The translations under genes were made by a program, and so were the position numbers. This document shows positions 10,022-21,100 of a stretch of 64,000 bases of DNA, one piece after another (position 1 is the first letter of the stretch; each line of letters opens with the position of its first letter). This DNA comes from Apodospora peruviana (lineage: Eukaryota > Ascomycota > Sordariomycetes > Sordariales > Lasiosphaeriaceae): positions 1,952,001-2,016,000 of the forward strand of contig JAUEDM010000003.1 of assembly GCA_033439685.1 (NCBI GenBank), given 5' to 3'. A model generated the notes under the pieces. It saw nothing but the letters and a program-made list of their open reading frames with translations, was not told where the DNA came from and did not search any database.

Positions 10022-11095
10022 ATGTCGTCGTCGTCGTCGGGTCCAGACAAAATCACCCCCAACGACCCCCGCGTCGAGCATCACACCTTCACCACCTCGT
10101 CCAACAAAACCACCTACCACTATCTCCTCGCGAACACACCTGCCCCTCCCACCGGCACCGTCCTGCTCGTCCACGGGTGGCCAGATCTCTCCTTCGGATG
10201 GCGCTACCAGATCACCGCCCTCTTGGCACTTAACCTCCGCGTCGTCGTGCCGGACATGCTCGGGTACGGCCGGACCGACGCCCCTGAGCCGCTGCATCTC
10301 TATTCCCTCAAGCACGTCAGCGCGGACCTGGCCGAGCTCATGGCGTCCGTTCTCGGCAGCCCTAACCAGAAATTCATAATCGGCGGCCACGACTGGGGCG
10401 GCTTTCTCGTCTGGCGCTTCGTCTTGTACCACCCGCAGCTCGTGCAGGGCGTATTCAGCGTCTGCACGCCCTACTCGCCGCCCAGGACGGCCTACGTCGA
10501 CCTCGAGACCTTGGTAAACAAGTTCGCGCCGACGTTCAAGTACCAGCTGCAGCTTGCCGGGCCGCATGTCGAGAGGGAGGTGGTTGGTGAAAAGCGGGTC
10601 CGCACTTTTGTCAACGGTATGTTTGGTGGGAGGACTTCTGACGGACAGCACCTGTTCTCGACAGAGAAGGGTATCAATTTTGGTGTCCTTGAGAAAGGGA
10701 TCGGAGAGTGTCCGCTATTGAGCAAAGAGGAGGTGGATTTTTATGTGCAGGAATACGGACGGAGGGGAGACAAACCGCTCAGGGGCCCGCTGAACTGGTA
10801 CCGTACAACCAAGATCAAGTTCGACGAGGAGCTGCCGCTCGCGCAAGCGGGGGTGGGAGGACCCGAGAAAAAGGTTGGGCCGCCGGCGATGATCGTTGTC
10901 GCGACCAAGGACATTGCCCTCCCTCCCCAGATGTCGAAGAACATGGAGCACTATTTTGAGAGGCTGACCATACGGACGGTCAACACGAGCCATTGGGCGC
11001 TATTGGAGGATCCAAAGGCGGTCAATGGGCATATTGCTGAATTTGTGACGGCTGTGCTGGAGGGGGAGAAGCCGGCGATCAAGGCCTCGATTTGA
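10022..11095 (+). CDS. soluble epoxide hydrolase of the alpha/beta-hydrolase fold
   Basis: A single exon of 357 aa from the ATG at 10022. All catalytic features of the family are visible: the HGWPD oxyanion motif at residues 51-55, the nucleophile Asp124 in GGHDWGG, lid tyrosines likely at Tyr174 and Tyr260 (the latter in LNWYR), the acid Asp297 in ATKDIALPP and the base His324 in TSHWALLEDP. Such enzymes open epoxides to vicinal diols through an ester intermediate, in detoxification, lipid epoxide turnover or secondary metabolism. The natural substrate cannot be read here. An in-frame ATG at 9950 would add 24 residues, but 10022 has the better context (CCACCATCATG) and lies at a suitable distance from the TATA region. 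There is no clear signal peptide, so the enzyme is probably cytosolic. It is the only gene in the window with a simple metabolic-enzyme signature. Confidence 0.93.
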   Translation: MSSSSSGPDKITPNDPRVEHHTFTTSSNKTTYHYLLANTPAPPTGTVLLVHGWPDLSFGWRYQITALLALNLRVVVPDMLGYGRTDAPEPLHLYSLKHVSADLAELMASVLGSPNQKFIIGGHDWGGFLVWRFVLYHPQLVQGVFSVCTPYSPPRTAYVDLETLVNKFAPTFKYQLQLAGPHVEREVVGEKRVRTFVNGMFGGRTSDGQHLFSTEKGINFGVLEKGIGECPLLSKEEVDFYVQEYGRRGDKPLRGPLNWYRTTKIKFDEELPLAQAGVGGPEKKVGPPAMIVVATKDIALPPQMSKNMEHYFERLTIRTVNTSHWALLEDPKAVNGHIAEFVTAVLEGEKPAIKASI

Positions 11096-11831
11096 TTAGG
11101 ACCGAGTTTGGTGTTTTCTGTGACGTTATTTTGGTGCACAGTGAAACAGTAGTTGTGTAGTTAGCATATCTGTTTGTCCGTCCGTATGAATTGATGAATA
11201 CCTATGAATGTGAAAGGTTTTGTTTTTCTGTACGTGAGGTAAGGAGCTTAATCTGTACACAAACATTCAAGTCTAGACGTAGGATGACCCAAGCACAGCA
11301 CCATTTTGCTATTCCTACTATTTACAATACAAGAAGTTAACAAACACACCTATCCAGCAGTCAGTACTGTGAAAGACCAAGTAACCTGCGAAGACCTCCG
11401 AAATCACGCCGCGCCAGCTAGTTCAGTTATCCAGGTACTTACTCGCAAACAAACAGACCAAAAATATCAACCCTCCCAATCCTTCAAAAAATTTAACCTA
11501 GACAAAAGCCCTTTCCCGAGCACTCCTCAGTCATCTGAACTCTGCCTGGTACTAAAAACTATCATCAGTGTCCGCACCAGCATCATCTCCTCGTTCTACT
11601 CCAGCGCAGTCTAGCGTAGGATTCGACCCCAAAGTCCGGATCATGATCCACTCTTCCCCCGCGTTCTCAACATCATTCAACGTAGTCCCCATCATCCTCA
11701 CGATCGTTGCCAGACGAGGACGACTCGGCGGAGAGATCTCCCTGACCTGACAAAGTAGCAGAGTAATCGCCCCTCTCGGTTTCAGAGCTGCCCCTGCGAA
11801 GCCGGCCCCCTTCCAGACCGAAACCATCACT
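11096..11831. other. convergent gap between the epoxide hydrolase and snf5
   Basis: 736 bp between two 3' ends. The open frames on either strand look like chance. If the snf5 reading frame ends through a further undetected intron, its 3' end could extend into this gap, but I see no good evidence for that. Confidence 0.5.
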
Positions 11832-14306
11832 CTATGACGCGCTCGTGGTTGGAGGAGTCGGCCCAACCGGCGACCTTGCCGCGGCAGGCGTAGCTACCGA
11901 CAGAGCAGGTAATGTGGAGCTGGACAACGTCACCGTCGTCGTCATACGCTGAGCAGCACCGGCCGAATTCACCGCCACGCCACCACTCCCAGGCGACGGA
12001 CGACTATTATTCGCCCTACCCTCACCCCCGGCTAATCGTAACGTCACCTTTTTGCGGTGGTTCAGGTTCTTGAGATGTACTTTGAAGTTGTCGGCCGTCA
12101 TCTCTGGGCCCGGGGTATACAGCTTGCCGGTGCAGTCACGACACCGGATCCTGGGTAGATACATGAACTGGGCATCTGCAGGGAACGGCTTGTCGGCTGT
12201 GGCCACAAGCTGCTGCTCAGTGCGAGGGTCGATGGCGCAGTAGCGCATTGTTCCCTCGAACGCGTCGTCGGGATACAGCTTGTTGAGGTCGGCAAGGCAG
12301 GCGACGAGCCAGTCTGGTGGAGGGGGCTATAACGCATTCATATCATGGTGAGTGGGACCGCGGGTGGGCTGGATGTTAGAAAGTGGCTAAAATAAAAATG
12401 GTCTTACCGGTGGAGGGCGACCGTCAGATGGAGGAGGTGGCGCGGGGATGGCGCCGAGCTGAGATTGTAGGGATGGTGTCGCAGACTTGGACGGCAGCTT
12501 CTGGTTGGAGGCAGACGGGGTAGACGGAGGACCCATAGAGCCGGGCACTGATGCGCTCGGCGCCCTTTGATGATTTTGGCCGGACGGTGTCCCGGCGCCA
12601 GAAGGCGTTGCTGGTATAGACTGCCTCGTATTGAGATCGCGCAATAGCTTCCTCAACCTTCCTGGAGAGACTTTGAGCGTGACAATGTGTCGCGTCGGCT
12701 CCTCGGTCTCTTCGCGGGTGGTTTCCCGGCCGAAGCGCCGTGACGTTCTCGTCTCGTGATGATGGACGATGAGCTCTGGAGTCTCGGACCGCCCGATATT
12801 TGCCATGCGCTGGGCCGCCGCGCTGGCAGCGCCTCGCATACCCCTGGTACGCGCCGTGCCTTGCAGCTGCGACATGGCAGGCGAGTCAGGAGCCGAGTCT
12901 TCGCTGTCTTCGGAATCGGAGAGGTCGCCGTCACGAGCAGCTCTCTTGCCTCTTCCAGTGAGAGTACCCACCCCGGTTGTGCGTTTAAATAGCCGTGTCT
13001 CCTCAATATCCAGCGCTGCACCCGGCAATACCGAGGAAACAATCGAAGTACGGATTGTTCGTTGTCGCTCTTTAAGATCAGGAAGCTGGGGCCCACCACG
13101 CCGGTTGACGGAACGCTTCTGTCGTCTCTGCTCACGTGAAAACATGGTCTCACTTCTCTCCAACTCGGCCTCGGTGTTCTCGTATAGATACGGCGCAAAG
13201 TCCTTGGCCTGTTGCTGTGGTCGGAAGACGGAAGGGAGCGGTGATGGGAGGAAGGCATTCGTAAGGTCTGGATCCTCAATGGGTCGGCCATCGAAGGGAT
13301 GTCCTATGCTGTACAGACTGCGGGTGAAGAGTTGGGCTTGTTCCCGTATGCAATGCGCAATTGCGGTTGTGAATTCGCCGGACAGCGACAGATCCCTCGC
13401 CATGCTGGAGGCAAACTCCTCGGGGGAATTCATAGGGTTGTTGATCTCCCACTCGAACTGGTCGACCAGCGTGTGCGCCCCAATGGTGATATTCAACTTC
13501 ACCAGTATTCTCATCTCATCGTTCTTGTAGGCCGAGTACGGAAGCTCTGGGTCTAAAGGATCCTCTTCCGAATAGGCAAATGGGTAGAAGTCGCAGAGCT
13601 GCTCGTGTATCTGCTGGACCACCTGCTCGTGCACATGTTTGTCCATTGGGGGCTTGAGGCCCATGTCTTCAACCATCTGCGCGGCGAACAACTCAATAGG
13701 AATGAGCCTCTCGTGTAGGTTATAGGTGAAGGTGTCGCGCAGCTTAACCTTGTCCCAGTCAACATCGACTCTGACAGGAACCAACTCCTCGTGTTGCTCG
13801 GCCTGCTTTTTCATGTTTTTCCTGGTGAACTTGAGCGCGGGCGTCGACCTCCTGCCTGGACGAGGCCGTTGGGACGGATAGACGATCTTGGCCCCGCCGC
13901 CGCTCTCGGTGTAGCCGTTCCCGAACCCGCTATAGCCCGGACCGTAGAGAAGGCTCGGATGAGGCCTGCTGCGACTATCCGGGGCTGTGAGAGACTTGTA
14001 CTCGCCGACCCGACGCAAGGCGCGCCGCGTGTCTTCTTCTAGCTTTTGTTGGCCTTCCTTGATGCCAGCCGAATGCAGCCAGTCGTGCGTCATGAAGCGT
14101 TCGAGCAGAACCCTTTGTAGGCCCTCCTTGTCGCGATGGGGAACGGGGGGAGGCGCGGCGGGCTGGGGGGTGCCCAATTTCGAGCTGGGATGAGACGATG
14201 AAGCAGCCGGCGTGCCTCCCGACGTCCCAGCAGCAGGCACAGGGCCATCGATGGCTACACTGCCAGACGCGGCCGATGGGGCAGCGGGCACCTGTGAGGC
14301 AGCCAT
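11832..14306 (-). CDS. snf5: Snf5/SMARCB1-type subunit of a SWI/SNF chromatin remodeller
   Basis: Two exons on the minus strand, 14306-12408 and 12326-11832, give 797 aa. The intron is 81 nt (GTAAGA..TAG) and in phase 0. An Ala/Pro/Ser-rich start is followed by the SNF5 domain at about residues 170-335 (VPVRVDVDWDKVKLRDTFTY, LHERLIPIELFAAQMVEDM, then the second repeat with DQFEWEINNPMNSPEEFA). Basic and acidic low-complexity sequence follows. The second exon opens with PDWLVACLADLNKLYPDD and carries a C-X2-C-X18-H-X5-H pattern (about residues 700-725) starting RIRCRDCTGKLYTPGP, suggesting a zinc finger. Snf5 is the core subunit that helps the remodeller grip the nucleosome. The alternative is the RSC paralogue Sfh1; length and tail fit Snf5 better. 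The start faces the ebp1-like gene 770 bp away. Confidence 0.85.
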
Positions 14307-15076
14307 GATGGGGTGGAGAGGACTGAAGGCGCACTCGGTGCGTACTTAGAGGTATGAGGATGCGCGAGCGCGTGCGCTTACTCGGGGTGCGTGTTGTCAA
14401 TATTCGTTCCGTCTCAGGATTGTTAGTGTTGACGTGGGGCGAAGTGGTTGTTGCGATTGTCGATTATCAATATCGCTGCTGCCGGGCTGTTGATGGTGCA
14501 GATGTGGATGTGGATGTCGCTTTCCAATGGATCGAACTTCAAGTTTGGCGCCTGAGGCTGAATGAGAGCGTCGAACAGACTGACGAGTTGCGAGTTGTGA
14601 AAGATCAAAAGATGGGAGCAGGCCAGGCGCAGCACGGTAGAGGCGCGCCGGGCCAATAGGACAGCGACGGACGGCTGGAGACTCGAGACCAGAGACCTGG
14701 GCCGTTTATGTACTGGCTACCTCTAGCTGGGCCAAATCCGTACTGTTTTTGAAGTACCGACAACCTCGGCAAGTGTTTCCTTTTGGCGCGATCCGTTCCT
14801 CAAACGTCCGGCCTTGACCACTGGCAATGACCCAGTGCCCCATGCTCTCTTGGTTAATTAGTGGAGCCGGAACAGCTGGTGCAGCAGTACGCAGCACACA
14901 GAACCCCCTCCCCCGCCATCACAAAATCGAGCACCAGTAGCACAAAATAGATCACGTCCCACCGTCTCTATTCTCCTCCCGTCTTCCCAAACATCTTGCT
15001 AGTTCGAGTACTTTGATCCCATTGACAATACGCCGAATTATCCCAAGACTCAACCACCGTATATACAGTTTTCAAG
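14307..15076. other. divergent promoter region between snf5 and the ebp1-like gene
   Basis: 770 bp between two start codons facing apart. No further gene is seen. Confidence 0.6.
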
Positions 15077-16658
15077 ATGGCGTCCGAAGACAAGGAAGTT
15101 GGTATGTTTATATCAACACTGGCAAAGACGGAGTCGAAGCTTGCTTGCTGCCCCTCCCAACCTTACCTTCTTTTCTACCCCTCCTTGACTTGCCCCTCGT
15201 CTTTGTCTGGCTGCCGCCAACACTCTCCAAAGCCCACGAGACATGATCCCATCTGTCTGTGGATGGTTCCTATTAGATGCCATGCTGACCCAGTCTCTAC
15301 AGACTACTCCCTCAATAACCCCGACACCCTCACCAAGTACAAGACGGCTGCTCAGATCTCCGAGAAGGTTCTTGCCGAGGTGTCCAAGCTATGCGTTGAG
15401 GGCGAGAAGATCACCACCATCTGCGAAAAGGGTGACAAGCTCATTGAGGAGGAGCTTGCCAAAGTCTACCGTGGCAAGAAGATGACCAAGGGTGGGTGTC
15501 CACCTTTTGTTTACATGCCGGCCCCACGGACCCGAACTAACGTCGTGACTGTCCAGGCTTTTCTCACCCCACCACCGTCTCCCCGAGCGCCTTTGTTACT
15601 CCGTACACCCCTCTGACCTCAGACGAGAAGGAGGCCAACACTGTGCTGGCCGCCGGCGAGCCCGTCAAGATCCAGCTGGGTGCGCAGATCGACGGCTTTG
15701 GCTCCATTGTGTGCGACACCGTTCTTGTCCCGGCAAAGGACAAGCCCGTGGATGTCGTTGAGGGAAAGCAGGCAGACTTGATCCTGGCAACATACTATGC
15801 CAATGAGGTTCTTCTGCGGTTGATGGTCCCCCCTGGGCTCCTTGCCACCGGCACCGACGAGGAGAAGGCCAAGGCCGCATCTGCCAAGCCTCCCACACAG
15901 TCCAAGATTACCAGCTTGTTGGAGAAGGTTGTCAAGTCATACGACTGCAACCTTGTAGAGAGCACCACCTCGTGGCTCTTTGAGCGCAACGAGATTGAGG
16001 GAAAGAAGAAGATTGTCATTGCCCCTGGCGAGAACACCAAGGGCGAGGGTTCCCCCGAGATTGGCGAAGTATGGGGCGTGGAGATGGGCGTCAGTTTGGG
16101 ATCCGGCAAGGTCAAGCAGTTCGAGCAGCGTGCGACTCTTCACCGCCGGACCACCACCACATATGCGCTGAAGCGGCCGTCGTCTCGCAAGGTGTACTCG
16201 GAGGTACAGAAGAAGTTCGGAACCTTTCCCTTTAGCTTGCGGCAGCTTGACGATGAGCGGGATGCAAAGTCTGGCGTCATCGAGTGCGTGCGCAACAACG
16301 TGATGCGTCAATATGAGGTAGTAGGCGACAAGGACAATGCGCCGGTCGCTCGTCTCCTGACTACCATTGGTAAGTCGTCGTCTGTCTACCCCAGCCGATA
16401 TATTTTGGATCTGTGCTAACTTAGCTGGCAGCCATCACCAAGAACGGCATCACCAAGCTCGGTGGCGCGCCTGCTCTGGACCTGAGCAAGTTCAAGTCGG
16501 AGCACAAGATCACAGACGAAGAGATTCTCAAGATCTTGGAGCAACCTCTATCCAGAAATACGGGCAAGAGCAAGAACAAGAAGAAGAAGAAGCCGGCCAA
16601 GAAGGCAGCAGCAAAGGAAGAGGAGGACGAGGAGGAGGAGGATAGCGACGACGAGTAG
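15077..16658 (+). CDS. Ebp1/PA2G4-like protein (methionine-aminopeptidase fold, ribosome-associated)
   Basis: Four exons, 15077-15101, 15303-15491, 15557-16369 and 16432-16658, give 417 aa. The introns are 201, 65 and 62 nt. The first coding exon has only 25 nt (MASEDKEV), and the frame is kept across every junction. The sequence follows the PA2G4/Cdb4 family: DYSLNNPDTLTKYKTAAQIS near the start, EKGDKLIEEELAKVYRGKK, GFSHPTTVSP after the second junction, and AQIDGFGSIVCDTV. It has the aminopeptidase fold but is expected to lack the metal ligands and therefore activity. It ends in a Lys-rich then Glu/Asp-rich tail (KSKNKKKKKPAKKAAAKEEE), suited to rRNA or ribosome binding. Family members associate with ribosomes and their assembly and with growth control. 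The start is fixed by the short first exon, whose donor is GTATGT. Confidence 0.92.
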
Positions 16659-18121
16659 ACACCTCTCGATCTTGCTTCTCTGTCTTTGGAGGCGGCTTGG
16701 CGCAGACACGAGTTGGGGTGCGGAGTGAAGGGTGCAGATATGACCCTTCGCACTTGGAATTCCTGGGTACAGCTTTGCAAAAGCCAGCGGTGTGGGATTT
16801 ATCTTGTTGCTTTGGGGCTTGTCTGCCTGTGTTGTTGACGGGAGCACAATCGGAACTGAGACTGGGAGGGGGTGAGCCCAGGGTGGGAGGATTCTCCGAC
16901 ATTTGCCTACCGACCTTGGCTTATCGCAATGTCTTAGCCCTCCCACATAAAAGCAAAATGCGAACCAGTTTCAGGGAGAAAATAACACAGCCTAGAAAGT
17001 TACCATTACCAGATCAAATATAAAAAAAAAAGCATTGAGTGCCCGAGTTTTCTTCTTATCAAGTGGAAAAGGGAGGGTCGGGGTAAAATAGGGGTGGATT
17101 TTTGTTGACTATCCAAGTCTGCCGGTGCGTCGGAATGTGTGGAAAGTTTAATCTGGATACCTTAGGCATTTATGGAGTTTGGATGAATTTCTCGCTCGAA
17201 GAATTGGCAACCTGGAAGTTGTTGGAAGAAGTATTCTGTGCATGTCGTGTGCTGAGTGCAGAAAGTGCCGTGAAAGTGAAGTGGAAAGTGCAGGAGGCAG
17301 AGGGCAGGCAGGCACCTGATTGAGTTTGAGGGGGATTCTAAGAAATCTCTCTCCCCTGAACCGACCGCCAGCCCCTGCCACAAGTTTACGGATTACCGTC
17401 CTCCCTCTTCCTCACAACGAACCCCTGGGTTCAAAAAAAGGAGCCAAGCAACCGAATGAGCGCGACGCGACTCTTGAATTTCACCAGGTCAGGGACACAG
17501 GCCAAAACTTATCTTTTGTTCTCACCAAGAATCTGAACGAGTCTACAGACTCTGCATCGTCTTTCCAAAATAAACGACGCGCTTTTCCAACGCTTCTTTT
17601 GGTTGTTTGTTGGTTCGTGGTGTGTGTGGCCCGGAGACGGGACTGGACCTGAGGGTCGCCTGAGTGCCCGCTCATCATTTACATCCTCCAGCGCTGACCC
17701 CGTGGTTGCAGGCCGTGGTTGGAGCTCAGCATTCATTCACTGCAGCGGTCCAGCGCTGGCACACCCCCCTGGCTCGTTTCTGACCCGTCACCTCCGAGAA
17801 AGCTCAGCAGCACTCAGCATCTCCCCGTCAATACTCTCGTCTACCCATTTTCAATTCCCACCATTTGGCACGCGTGCCATCGTCCAGAACGCGACTTTGA
17901 CGGCCAGCTACATGGTCGCCGCCAGATTCCAGGCAATGCTCCCCCCCTTTTGCCCCGTTGCAGCGACGCTAATCGTGTGCGCAGACGTGGACCTGGACTT
18001 GGACGTGAACCCCAAGAAACGCAACACCCCCAGCTTTGGTTCCCTCAAAGAAGGGGGCGAACGGGCGGACAGGCGAAGGCGAAGGCGAACCGGCCAGAGC
18101 AGAGCAGAGCAGACAGACGCC
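16659..18121. other. gap upstream of rco1
   Basis: About 1.46 kb. From 17603 the plus strand is open in the rco1 frame, so the protein could start earlier, but the sequence (Trp/Cys-rich, then Arg-rich) does not look conserved. I treat it as promoter and leader. Confidence 0.5.
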
Positions 18122-21100
18122 ATGCCCGCCCCCGTGCACTCTGTCAACACAAGAGCTACCCGATCGCGATACTCGAGCCCGCAGCTGACCCCCAACGGCC
18201 ACGGCAACGGCGAGTCCGGCAAGGCCGCCCCGGGCAGCGGCAGCGGTGCCGCGGTCGACGCACAAAGGTCCTTCCTGCAGCGTTGGCTGGAACCGCCAGT
18301 GCAGATCAAAGCCAGCTTCCAGGACGCTGGCCTGGTGCGGCACGGAGTCGTCGAGAACATGGCTCCCCTTGGTACCATGCCCAAGGCCGGCACTTTCAAG
18401 ATGACGGCACATGCTGCTCCCTCTCCCGCCGCGCCTGTCGCCCACCCTGCTGCCCTTGAGCAGGTTCGGCCGCCGACAAAGAAGATCATCCTCAAGCGTC
18501 CGGCGCCCTCGACGCCTACGCCCGCGCCTGTCGTCGCTCCAGCCGCGCCTGAGGAGGACGAGACGGAAGAAGAGGAGTACCACAGCACCGACGCCGGTGA
18601 GGAATATGATGGGGAAGGCACGCCGGCTCCCGTGTCGGGTCTCTCACGTCGCTCACTGGCCTCGCGTGGCGGAGACAGGGATGAAGAATGGGCCACCAGC
18701 AAGCCGTCCCCATCGTACAAGAGCGCGTCGGGCAGAAGCATGTCACGGGCGAGTATTGGTAACTACGCACCAATAGGCTCATTACCACATGCAGGCTCCG
18801 GCAACACATCACGATTCTCAGAGGGCAGAGAGCTGTGCGACAGGGCGGTTGAGTCCGCTGTCGACGAGGCTCTGGCCAATTTCCGGTACCCCACCGCATG
18901 GGCACTGCGCACGCTCTACGACGAAAATTTCGAGAATGACAAAATCATCAACATGGTCGAGCGAGTTTTCAACCAAACCGCCGACCAGGACACATTACGT
19001 GAGTTCGCCAAACTCATCAGCGAAAAGAAAAAGGAAGGCAAAAAGGGCAACAAAGGTTACTACTATTTTGAGGGCGACGAACCCAACGGTCGCGGCACGC
19101 CCCGCCCGCCAAACCCGGCACCTTACGGTTCTCTTGTCAAGTTTGATACTTCGGTTTTACATCTGGGCGTCGAGCATAAGCCTCAGCCTGAACCCGAACA
19201 GGATACCGAGCCCGAAGTCAAGCCAGAGCCAGAACGTGAAGCACAACAGGTGTCGGAGCCTTTGCCTGAGCCTTTGCCGGAGCGTGAGCCTGAGTCTGAG
19301 CCAGCGCCTGAATCAGAGCGTGAGCCAGAACCCGAGGAGGAGGCCAAGGCTGAACCGGAACCTCAACTACAATCAGAACCTCCACCACCACCGCAATCAG
19401 AAACAGAGCCCAAACCAGAACCAGAACCTCAACCAGACCGTGAGGTTCACGCGCGTAAAAAGCGCAGGTCTACGCGGCGGCCTAACTCAGCGTCCAAGAT
19501 GGCTCTCAATGGGGTCAACGGCAAACCGAAGACAGACTCGCCATCGCGGCGACGGACACGGGCACGCTCGGTATCCAGCTCTTCCTCTCTGTCGAGTGCG
19601 CGGTCTTTGACGCCGCCTGTCGGCATCAAAGAGGGCGACGAAGATGGTGAGACAGACCAGGGCGACATCTTTTCAGTCCCGCCCTCTCGCGCCAGTCCCG
19701 CCGCCGAGCGTGAACGGAAGCGTGCGCACAGCAACAACGCCGCTGCGCCACAGCCAATCACGAAGCGCCGCCGCCGGTCCAACGCACCGCGTAAGAACGG
19801 GAACGTGTCACCGTCTAATCCTCCCCCTACTTCTCCCACCACCCAGCCGTCTTCCACGGCCCAGGATTCCACCACTGCTCAACCTCCGCCGCACGAGCAG
19901 CCGTATGACATGCCCGCCGTCCTCGACGCTCCCCAATTTCCCAACCAAGGTTCCAAAAAAGGTAGTCGTTCTACCAATAACGGCGTCGTATTTCCAAGCA
20001 AGGTCGGCAAACTTGACGAAAACGATCCCAAAGTACGCCTTCGGCAAAAAGCCCAAAAGGTGACCAACAGGTTCACCACCGAGACGCCGGCAAAAGTGAG
20101 CAACGTGAGGGAGTCGCAGTCTCGAGAATTTGATCTGCCTCGGCTAGACTTTGAGGAAGCTACCGCCGTCGCACCACCCTCGCGGCCGCGTACTGCCCAG
20201 GCAGCGGTGCGCGCGACGCCTACTGCTCCTAATGCGCGGAGCACACGCTCCTCACGCAAGCGGTCTCACGATGAGCTCGAGGAGCAGGCGTCGCCAACGA
20301 CACTCAACTTCGCCTCCGAGGTGCCATCCACGGCGGCCAACTCGCGAGCTGGGACGCCGGTGCTCCGGGCAGCCAAGAAGCCCAGAACGGGCCTGAGGGT
20401 CAAGACTTCGTGAGTATACATCCACACCACCATATCTGTTCATCACGAGGTGCATGTTATGGTTTGCAGCTTTACTAACGTTCAGTTCCTATGAAGACCT
20501 ATGAAAAAGAAGGGCGGCACATTAGCAGGCATCCCACGGGCCAGCGGAGAGCGCAACAGCCCGGTCGGCAATGGAGGCATGGCTAAGGAGGTATGTATCA
20601 TGTCTTTTTCACATCATCCATTCCATCACATTCCTATCACCCATCTCTCTATCTTCATTCTTTATAGTTATTCTTCATGGCACGACTTGCAAGCGGCAGC
20701 TAGTATGGTCTTTTGAGTCGCAAGCGTTGCAGCAAGGCCAAACCATGATGCCCAAAATGCTGCGTGTGCCTGCCGCACAACAGACGGGGTGAATGGGGGA
20801 GTACCGTTTTGGTGGCAAACGCTATGGGCTGGCAACTGGACTGGGCTCACAGGTTCCCATTTTTGCCGAAATATCCCGCAAAAATCACAATCCGGTCGTG
20901 GCGCCTCAACACACTCAACCCTCCCCCCCCCTGCTGCTCCTATTCCCTGCCACTGGATCCTGCTACTCCAGAGCTGCGACAGCTAAGCTTGCTTCGTGCT
21001 CACCACCACCACTACTTCTGTCTGCGGACCCTTGCACATCTGCTGACCTGGCACAACCACAGGACGATAACGATGACTACTGCTCATCGTGCGGCGGAAA

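Noticed and set aside
9968..10651. 227-codon open frame on the minus strand
   Set aside because: It is the antisense shadow of the epoxide hydrolase, whose plus-strand frame carries all catalytic motifs.
9202..14306. Secondary-metabolite cluster around the epoxide hydrolase
   Set aside because: The neighbours are splicing and chromatin genes; no synthase, P450, transporter or pathway regulator is nearby.
17908..18741. 277-codon open frame on the minus strand
   Set aside because: It overlaps the start of rco1 in antisense and shows no domain.
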